NCBI GenBank assembly: GCA_947455845.1
Contig: CANGQE010000089.1
Coordinates: forward strand, 1 to 5,779
Source of the DNA: Rickettsiales bacterium
GTDB lineage: Bacteria; Pseudomonadota; Alphaproteobacteria; Rickettsiales; UBA1997
Direction: 5' to 3'
DNA length: 5,779 bases
This document shows, one piece after another, positions 1 through 4,807 of the stretch. Every line of letters starts with the position of its first letter. The first letter of the stretch is position 1. Under the pieces are notes generated by a model that had not been told where the DNA came from, searched no databases, and saw only the letters and a program-made list of their open reading frames with translations. The position numbers and the translations under genes were made by a program.

Positions 1-30
1 CGTCACAAATTAATATCCAAAACCTATTAC

Positions 31-47
31 TGGGACAGTCCCATTTT
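31..47. repeat. Short near-perfect palindrome followed by a T-run
   Basis: TGGGACAGTCCCA at 31-43 reads the same on both strands except at the central base, and TTTT follows on the plus strand. As RNA it would give only a 5-bp stem with a 3-nt loop. GGGACAGTCCC-type palindromes occur as dispersed extragenic repeats in many bacteria, so this may be one copy of such a family. Only one copy is present here. A weak plus-strand terminator is the alternative. Confidence 0.3.
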
Positions 48-62
48 AAAAAAAGAGGAAAG

Positions 63-116
63 CCAAACACGCTGGTCGAGCGAGTTACTAGTAAAAAAAT
101 CAGACCAGCGCTTTGG
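63..116 (-). terminator. Candidate operon terminator or palindromic element beyond the SDR gene
   Basis: CGCTGGTC (70-77) pairs perfectly with GACCAGCG (103-110). The stem extends outward through CCAAA (63-67) with TTTGG (112-116) after a small bulge. The hairpin starts 10 nt past the stop of the last operon gene. On the minus strand it is followed by CTTTCCTC and then a run of T, as expected for termination. The 25-nt loop is large for a classical intrinsic terminator and itself holds the palindrome TTACTAGTAA (85-94), so a dispersed palindromic repeat is an equally good reading. An AGGAG (plus 119-123) lies just after the SDR stop, but no start codon follows at a suitable distance. Confidence 0.4.
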
Positions 117-125
117 TTCTCCTAA

Positions 126-932
126 TTATTTAGAATTTTCCATCAATATTCTTTTTGCGATATCGGATGTTTTAGCTAGAGCGCTGTCAACTAAGGATGG
201 GAGAAGATAGTTTAGGCGTACAAAAAAAGATTCTGGAAATCCTAAATAGGAGTAACTTCTTGGATATTTTATTTTTTTTAGAATTTTTCTTGCCGCATCC
301 TCAGCTTCATCAACTTTTACTTTAGTTGCCTCGTTCAATTTTGTAACCAGCCCTTCATTGATTGCAGTTTTAACCGCTCGTGGCACAACATAACTGACTT
401 TGACCCCGCTATCTTGAAGCTCGCGTCGCAATGATTCGCTGAATCCACGCATTCCTGCCTTGCTTGCCGAGTAGCTGGCAAAAAATGGAAAGGCGATTGA
501 GCCAAAAATTGAACTGATATTGATAATATGTCCCGAACGTTTTTTTACCATTTCAGGCAAGACCGCTTGGCTAAAAATCGTTGGAGCAAGCAGGTTTACG
601 TGGTATAGCTTTTCAATTTCTTCAAATTTTTGTAAACCTAAAGAACCAAAATAAGAGATTCCTGCGAGGTTTATTAAAATGTCGGCATCAGCAATTTTAG
701 AAATTTCTGCAGCGGCCTTTTTAATGCCTTCAGAGCTTGATAGATCTGCCTCTATTAAATTTATTTTAGAACCGGTTTTATCGATTTCTTCTCGCAATTT
801 TTGTAACTTTTCCATGCTGGAGGAAAACAGAAATAGCTCGGCTTTTTCATTTGCTAACAGTTTAACAAGTGGAATTCCAATGCCGCCGGTGGCTCCTGTA
901 ACTATGATTTTTTTGTTAGATAATTTTGTCAT
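126..932 (-). CDS. SDR family NAD(P)-dependent oxidoreductase (classical short-chain dehydrogenase)
   Basis: A 268-residue classical short-chain dehydrogenase/reductase, probably a cytosolic carbonyl or alcohol oxidoreductase. The Rossmann glycine motif TGATGGIG is at residues 12-19. A variant of the NNAG motif, NLAG, is at 88-91. The catalytic tetrad is visible as Asn113, Ser141, Tyr154 and Lys158 (YSASK), and the PR segment after the active site is at 184-185. Length is normal for the family and nothing is missing. I chose the ATG at 932 because the glycine motif then falls at its usual position; a TTG at 959 in the same frame would add nine residues. This ATG overlaps the 3' end of the oxidase gene by 17 nt in another frame and has no clear ribosome site, so it is probably translated by coupling. 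It is the last gene of the operon. The substrate is unknown; reduction or oxidation of the pathway intermediate is inference. Confidence 0.93.
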   Translation of the reverse strand: MTKLSNKKIIVTGATGGIGIPLVKLLANEKAELFLFSSSMEKLQKLREEIDKTGSKINLIEADLSSSEGIKKAAAEISKIADADILINLAGISYFGSLGLQKFEEIEKLYHVNLLAPTIFSQAVLPEMVKKRSGHIINISSIFGSIAFPFFASYSASKAGMRGFSESLRRELQDSGVKVSYVVPRAVKTAINEGLVTKLNEATKVKVDEAEDAARKILKKIKYPRSYSYLGFPESFFVRLNYLLPSLVDSALAKTSDIAKRILMENSK

Positions 933-1575
933 GAGGAATGCTGCGGAAAACGTTGGCAAAAAGTTGAAACATGATTTTAGCCATGTGAATTATATCTTCT
1001 TGGTCTTTTTTATCGGTAATTTTATTCACGACTTTCTCAAAAAATCCCATATGCTTAACATCCAGAGAGCCGTGAGAAGAAAGGTAAGAAAAACATTTTT
1101 TATCTAGCCCAAGACTCTTCATAATCGAATCTCCGGCCTGCGTCGCAAGATTGATGCTGGTTCCTTCCAAAACAAAAACCATACCAAAAAAACTGATGGG
1201 ATTGATGCGCAAAACTGAATCATAAGCATAAGAAACCATAAGCTCAGTTGCCATTCTTGGTTTACCGTTACGCACCGCTTCAGAATCTCCACCGGCATTT
1301 TTAATGTCGCTCAAAATCCATTCCTGATGACCAAGTTCTTCTTCAATATATTCAGCAATTACATTGCGTATCCATTCTTTTTCCTGAGGAATTCTTGATC
1401 CGACCAACATCAAAAGCGGGGTAGTATGTTTTACGTGATGATAGGCCTCAGTAAGATAGGAAATGTAAGTTTCGCGTGAAATTTTTCCACTGATTCCATC
1501 TTGAATAAGTGGTACCGAATAAAGTTCTAAACGCTCTTTTTCCGTGGCCTTAGCAAGTTCTTCAAAGAAAGTCAT
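916..1575 (-). CDS. Heme-oxygenase-like diiron oxidase (TenA/PqqC/UndA-type fold, iron-containing redox enzyme)
   Basis: A 219-residue all-helical protein of the heme-oxygenase-like fold that includes TenA, PqqC, CADD and the diiron oxidases UndA, SznF and BesC. The full diiron ligand pattern of the oxidases is visible: Glu43 in the first ligand helix (EAYHHVKHT), Glu80-x2-His83 (ELGH), Glu137 (VLEGT) and His168-x3-Asp172-x2-His175. This argues for an O2-using oxidase, not a TenA thiaminase, and thiamine genes are absent nearby. Known members perform N-oxygenation, C-C cleavage or oxidative decarboxylation of amino or fatty acids; which reaction applies here is unknown. The start is the ATG at 1575, preceded by AGGAG at 5-nt spacing. 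An in-frame ATG at 1611 lacks a comparable site and would overlap the preceding gene. The gene sits between an acid-activating enzyme and an SDR, consistent with a tailoring step. Confidence 0.85.
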   Translation of the reverse strand: MTFFEELAKATEKERLELYSVPLIQDGISGKISRETYISYLTEAYHHVKHTTPLLMLVGSRIPQEKEWIRNVIAEYIEEELGHQEWILSDIKNAGGDSEAVRNGKPRMATELMVSYAYDSVLRINPISFFGMVFVLEGTSINLATQAGDSIMKSLGLDKKCFSYLSSHGSLDVKHMGFFEKVVNKITDKKDQEDIIHMAKIMFQLFANVFRSIPHDKII

Positions 1576-1580
1576 TTTTA

Positions 1581-1585
1581 CTCCT
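1581..1585 (-). promoter_or_regulatory. Strong ribosome-binding site for the diiron oxidase gene
   Basis: On the minus strand this reads AGGAG followed by TAAAA and then the ATG at 1575, a consensus Shine-Dalgarno at 5-nt spacing. It is the clearest ribosome site in the operon, and it decides the start in favour of 1575 over the in-frame ATG at 1611. Confidence 0.8.
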
Positions 1586-1597
1586 GATTTGCGATTT

Positions 1598-3073
1598 TTA
1601 AAGGTGGCCATAATTTTTCCATATCTCTTCTCTCCTTATTCTGCCAGTTACAGTAAGCATTTTATTTTTTACGGAGAATGGTTCTTTTGCGATAATAATA
1701 TTTTTAACTTGGGCGTAATCAGGAAGATGATTATTACATTTATCTATTTCTGATTTTATCACTTCAGCCAAAATAGAAGAATTTGCAGGTGTTATCACCG
1801 CGCTATTGTAGGGCATAGCTTCCCCAAAAACCGCGACTTGAGAAATTAACGGGCTTTTAAGGATTTCGCTTTCTACCCATTCTGGATTTACATTACGCAT
1901 CATTGAAGTAATGAAAATATTTTTTTTGCGTCCGGAAATGAATAAAAATCCTTCATCATCAAAATAACCAAGATCGCCGGTTTTATAATAGCCATCGCTC
2001 TCAAGAATAATATTTTCCGCTAACGAATTTCCTTTTACCAAAATTTCTCCTTCCGTAGAAATTTTTACCTGAAGATGAGGTAAAATTTTTCCAACCGCAC
2101 CATTCTTATTTGCCGATTGCGAGTTGAGGGCAACCACAGAGCAACATTCCGAAAGTCCGTATCCTTGATAAAGAGGAATGCCAATTTTATGCGCTTCATC
2201 AAGCAAACCGGTTGCAACTTTTGCACCGCCAACAGCAATAAAACGAAAATTTTTAGGGGAAATTTTTTGCGATTTAACCAGAAAAATCAGTAGCTTGGCC
2301 AGTTCGGGAGAAGTGATAAAACTAATTGGATTGTAGCTCGTAATAGCTTTTGTAAGATCTTCAACATTGATCCCGCTGGAATTTGCAATTCCAACCACAG
2401 CAAGGGATGGAATAATAGCAATACCTTGCGCCAATAGTTGCAGGTAAACCCCAGCAATATTTTCGAGTAAAATTGACAAAGGGAAAATTGAAAGGTTTTT
2501 ACCAAAGTTTTTTTCGCCAATTCTTTTATAAAGAGCAAAAGACGTCGCATCAATTTGCTTTGATGAAAAAGCTATACCCTTAGGATTTCCGGTGCTTCCT
2601 GAAGTAAAAGTTATTTTAGCTATATCTGATTTTGGATTTTTTTTACCAGAAATTTTGCAACAAAAAAACCCCGTACCAGCCACATCAAAACTAAATTTTT
2701 GTAATATTTTTTGTGAGAATCTCTTTGCGATTGATTCATCATCAACAAATACCGCCTCAATATTTTCTAGCTCTAGCGCATTATTAACCTGTTCATCCGT
2801 AAAAAATTGCGGCAAGGGAATGAAGGTAATTTTAGCATCAAGACAAGCTAAATCAAAAATAATCCAGCTTGGCGAATTATCCGCAATCAAGGCGATTTTG
2901 TTGTAACCAATATTTTGTAGCGAAGCAGAGGTGATTTTGATTTTGGAAACTAAATCCTGATAAGAAAACTCTTCTGAGTTGAAATTTTGATCAACTTTTT
3001 TTGTTCCAATCAAAGCAGTTTTTTGCGGAAATTTCTCAGCAGTTTCAAAGATTTTTTCTAAGACTTTAGACAT
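1598..3073 (-). CDS. AMP-binding acyl/aryl-acid activating enzyme (ANL superfamily)
   Basis: A 491-residue adenylate-forming enzyme expected to activate a carboxylic acid as acyl-AMP, and perhaps then form a thioester or pass the acyl group to a partner. Core motifs are intact: the phosphate-binding loop TSGSTGNPKG (157-166), YGLSE (305-309), YKTGD (363-367) and the hinge region GRKKN (381-385). The C-terminal A10 region reads TGRIRR (476-481), with Arg478 where most members have the catalytic lysine of a GK motif. Length is at the short end of the family (about 500-550), with no obvious break. No carrier-protein domain is fused. The ATG at 3073 overlaps the preceding gene's stop by 8 nt (ATGTCTAA), indicating translational coupling. 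The next gene starts 22 nt downstream. The substrate is unknown; a fatty or short acyl acid is a guess from the operon partners. Confidence 0.92.
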   Translation of the reverse strand: MSKVLEKIFETAEKFPQKTALIGTKKVDQNFNSEEFSYQDLVSKIKITSASLQNIGYNKIALIADNSPSWIIFDLACLDAKITFIPLPQFFTDEQVNNALELENIEAVFVDDESIAKRFSQKILQKFSFDVAGTGFFCCKISGKKNPKSDIAKITFTSGSTGNPKGIAFSSKQIDATSFALYKRIGEKNFGKNLSIFPLSILLENIAGVYLQLLAQGIAIIPSLAVVGIANSSGINVEDLTKAITSYNPISFITSPELAKLLIFLVKSQKISPKNFRFIAVGGAKVATGLLDEAHKIGIPLYQGYGLSECCSVVALNSQSANKNGAVGKILPHLQVKISTEGEILVKGNSLAENIILESDGYYKTGDLGYFDDEGFLFISGRKKNIFITSMMRNVNPEWVESEILKSPLISQVAVFGEAMPYNSAVITPANSSILAEVIKSEIDKCNNHLPDYAQVKNIIIAKEPFSVKNKMLTVTGRIRREEIWKNYGHL

Positions 3074-3785
3074 AGTTGATATGGGGATAAAGCCTTGTCA
3101 TGCTTGGTATAGCCTCAATTCCAAGAAAGAGGTTGAGAACTTGGTAACCATTTGCAACGTCCATCATCATAACTTTAGGATTAGTTTCGTAGTAAGTTCC
3201 CCAATCAACCTCTTTGTTTATAAGCCGCGCTTTGTCGGCATTAGCAATTATTTGCGGTTTCAAACCAGCTTTTGCAAAATATTTTTGCAGATACTCAGTG
3301 CTGGTCATAACGGCATATTTATACTTTTCGTTTTTTAGATAGGCTGCGAGAGCAACATAAAGACATCGTGCCGCATTCCTTTGACCAGAAGCCAGAGAAC
3401 CAATTTCAACTATATCGCTACGTACAACTTTTGATTTGGTTAAATCGCTTAAAATTTCTTCAATTTCTTTATCAAGATATTGCTCAATAAAAAGCCTATT
3501 ATCCGCTGCACTTCTGACTCCAACCGCGCTAATCAATTTATTATTCTTGGTGGTTAGAGCCATTATTTTTGGAAAATTTACTGAAATTTTTGCACGATAT
3601 GAGCGGTAGAAAATATTCTCGATAAAGCTTTTGATATCTTGATATTCGGGGGACGTCTGATTGTGAATCGTAACAAACTTCATGCAAAGCTTCAGCGATT
3701 TTAGAAATGGCAGAAAACGAAAAATTTTTCTGCCTAAAATCAAATGAAGCTCCACATCATTTTGCGAATTTAGAATAGGAATCAT
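3066..3785 (-). CDS. Thermostable hemolysin family protein (T_hemolysin, GNAT/LuxI-like)
   Basis: A 239-residue member of the family named after the Vibrio parahaemolyticus delta-VPH thermostable hemolysin. The visible signature is FYxxYxAxI (59-67), LFIEQYLD (98-105), IVEIGSLAS (125-133) followed by an Arg-rich cofactor-type segment to Arg140, TSTEYL (161-166), ADKARL (183-188) and DWGTYY (194-199). This arrangement resembles acyl-CoA-dependent N-acyltransferases and LuxI-type synthases, so an acyltransferase role is more likely than direct haemolysis; that is inference. There is no signal peptide. The ATG at 3785 lies 4 nt after the TPR gene stop. An internal ATG at 3683 would give 205 residues and fits where the conserved part begins (MKFVTIHN), so the first 34 residues may not be translated. 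Its stop overlaps the start of the AMP-binding gene, tying acid activation to transfer. Confidence 0.88.
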   Translation of the reverse strand: MIPILNSQNDVELHLILGRKIFRFLPFLKSLKLCMKFVTIHNQTSPEYQDIKSFIENIFYRSYRAKISVNFPKIMALTTKNNKLISAVGVRSAADNRLFIEQYLDKEIEEILSDLTKSKVVRSDIVEIGSLASGQRNAARCLYVALAAYLKNEKYKYAVMTSTEYLQKYFAKAGLKPQIIANADKARLINKEVDWGTYYETNPKVMMMDVANGYQVLNLFLGIEAIPSMTRLYPHINYV

Positions 3786-3789
3786 TCCA

Positions 3790-4437
3790 CTATTTACCGG
3801 TTTTCTTATTCAACTTTTCAATTGCTGCAGCAATTTCTTCCTTACGCTTAGAATCAGCAAGAGGACGGTTTCTGCTTGGAGCTTTCAAGGCTAGATCAAG
3901 ATATTTTCCAGCTTCATCATATCTTTTTTGATCAAGTAAGAACAGACCATAAAAGTAATTTACGTCCATATTTTCCGGTGCGATTGCAACGGCACTTTTG
4001 AAATTTTCTTCAGACTTTTTTACATCTCCAAAACCGATTGGCCAACCGGGAACACGGTGATAAAGAACTCCAAGATTGGTATAAGCTGCGCCGTGAAGTG
4101 CCTTTTCATCAATAGTTAAAGCTTTCTCAAATAAAATTTTTGCTTCCTTAACTTTTGGAAGTGCAGAAATTTTAAGATATTCGCCTTGAGTCGCTAAACA
4201 AATTCCGTTCCAGATGATTGGCTCAGCTTTTTTAGGAAAATTTTCAGTAACCTTTTCGGCTTCCTTAGCGCAAGCTTCAAGCTTGGCGATAGTTTCGCTC
4301 TTATCTTTTGATTGGTACTTGGCACTAGTCCAAGACTCTTGAAGTTTTTTTATTGAATCATCTAGAGAATCAGCCGCGATTGAGGGAGCAGAAGCTAGTG
4401 AAAAAAACAAAATTGAAGTGAGAAGGATTTTTTTCAT
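3790..4437 (-). CDS. Exported TPR protein resembling the TRAP-associated T-component (TatT-like)
   Basis: A 215-residue secreted protein. The N-terminus has two lysines, a hydrophobic core (residues 4-17) and an Ala-x-Ala-like cleavage region, SIAAD at 19-23, so it is probably periplasmic; there is no lipobox cysteine. The mature part is helical with TPR-like units near 73-112, 117-153 and 158-186. Family-typical stretches are YTNLGVLYHRVPGWPIGFGD (119-138), YFYGLFL (161-167) and the RPLAD segment near the end. These resemble the periplasmic TPR proteins called TRAP T-components (TatT), although no TRAP membrane subunits are seen here. It is the first gene of the operon and has no strong ribosome site. 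A periplasmic scaffold or ligand-binding role in export or uptake of the operon product is inference from its position and the receptor remnant upstream. Confidence 0.8.
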   Translation of the reverse strand: MKKILLTSILFFSLASAPSIAADSLDDSIKKLQESWTSAKYQSKDKSETIAKLEACAKEAEKVTENFPKKAEPIIWNGICLATQGEYLKISALPKVKEAKILFEKALTIDEKALHGAAYTNLGVLYHRVPGWPIGFGDVKKSEENFKSAVAIAPENMDVNYFYGLFLLDQKRYDEAGKYLDLALKAPSRNRPLADSKRKEEIAAAIEKLNKKTGK

Positions 4438-4467
4438 AAAAATTAAAAGTTTTTGAGGATTGCAAAA

Positions 4468-4496
4468 AATGTAGAAAATCTGGCAACAAATGTAAA
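4468..4496 (-). promoter_or_regulatory. Candidate sigma70-type promoter of the minus-strand operon
   Basis: On the minus strand TTTACA (4491-4496; 5 of 6 matches to TTGACA) is separated by exactly 17 nt from TACATT (4468-4473; 4 of 6 to TATAAT). A start near 4461 would leave a leader of about 24 nt before the ATG of the TPR gene. The site lies after the receptor remnant's stop, so the operon could be transcribed independently of the decayed gene. AT-rich sequence makes chance matches common. Confidence 0.4.
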
Positions 4497-4518
4497 GCCA
4501 GTAAATGGGCCATAAAAA

Positions 4519-4677
4519 TTATAATTTAATTTTCACACCAGCATAAAATTCTCTTCCATCTCCCGAATAAAAAACATTTCCGGCGCCATTAAAAGTAGTG
4601 CTAAAAGTGACAATGTAGTTTCTGTCTAGCAGGTTAAGCCCATCAAGATACTGACATTTTGGTTTACAAAAAAAAGG
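4519..4677 (-). pseudogene. 3' remnant of a TonB-dependent outer-membrane receptor
   Basis: Read on the minus strand, this frame encodes 52 residues ending in TAA at 4519. The segment contains LDGLNLLDRNY (residues 11-21) and GREFYAGVKIKL at the end. This is the pattern of the last two beta-strands of TonB-dependent receptors: a D-x-x-N-L-x-D-R-x-Y turn, then R-x-F/Y-x-x-G-x-x and a C-terminal strand. Complete receptors run to roughly 600-900 residues; here the frame meets TGA at 4678-4680 and then a palindromic repeat, and no further receptor sequence follows. The rest has been deleted or moved by rearrangement. The last residue is Leu where Phe is usual in outer-membrane barrels. Its position just upstream of, and in line with, the biosynthetic operon suggests it was once the uptake receptor of that system; that is inference. 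Confidence 0.7.
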
Positions 4678-4679
4678 TC

Positions 4680-4702
4680 AAAAGGTGTCAAATCTCGACA
4701 CT
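4680..4702 (-). repeat. Palindromic repeat copy 1 (inverted)
   Basis: This is a 23-nt exact reverse complement of 4785-4807. On the minus strand it reads GTG TCG AGA TTT GAC ACC TTT TGA, i.e. VSRFDTF and then stop. That frame is the same as the adjoining receptor remnant. Beyond 4702 the copy diverges from the others and carries a tandem 7-mer (CGACACT twice, 4696-4709). Confidence 0.85.
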
Positions 4703-4776
4703 CGACACTAGGTAAAGTAAAACTTGATTAGGAATATGAGGAAGAGAATTGAGCTGGTTAGAAAAAAGATTTATGT

Positions 4777-4807
4777 AGGTGTCTAGTGTCGAGATTTGAC
4801 ACCTTTT
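4777..4807 (+). repeat. Palindromic repeat copy 2
   Basis: A 31-nt copy identical to 4882-4912. Arms AGGTGTC (4777-4783) and GACACCT (4798-4804) flank a 14-nt centre, so single-stranded DNA or RNA could form a hairpin. In the frame of the downstream gene it encodes RCLVSRFDTF. The GTG used as the apparent start of that gene (4786) lies inside it. With copy 1 it forms a 23-bp perfect inverted repeat enclosing 82 nt. Confidence 0.88.

Larger units (their letters stand above)
4438..4785. other. 348-nt region between divergent genes: promoter, receptor remnant, repeats
   Basis: No intact gene of normal length is seen here. From left to right it holds the candidate operon promoter (4468-4496), the 3' end of a TonB-dependent receptor (4519-4677), one inverted repeat copy (4680-4702) and an AT-rich spacer leading into a direct repeat copy. 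The spacer contains a possible 16-codon reading frame, ATG at 4736 to TAG at 4784-4786. It is preceded by AGGAAT and its stop overlaps the GTG at 4786. I found no convincing plus-strand promoter for the downstream gene. Confidence 0.6.

Noticed and set aside
679..1107. Plus-strand open frame of about 140 codons
   Set aside because: It lies antisense across the SDR and oxidase genes, which both carry complete family motifs; its translation shows no recognisable domain.
1576..1611. Longer start for the diiron oxidase at ATG 1611
   Set aside because: The ATG at 1575 has a consensus AGGAG at 5 nt, while 1611 has none and would overlap the preceding gene; the added residues (MATFKNRKSGVK) precede the conserved helix.
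2592..2906. Plus-strand open frame antisense to the AMP-binding gene
   Set aside because: The minus strand here encodes the N-terminal domain and phosphate-loop motif of the adenylating enzyme; the opposite frame is a coding shadow.
3081..3338. Plus-strand open frame antisense to the hemolysin-family gene
   Set aside because: It lies wholly within a conserved minus-strand gene, and its translation has no family features.
4494..4512. Hairpin after the receptor remnant stop (GCCAGTAAATGGGC)
   Set aside because: Only three or four pairs are possible and no T-run follows on the minus strand; it is too weak to call a terminator.
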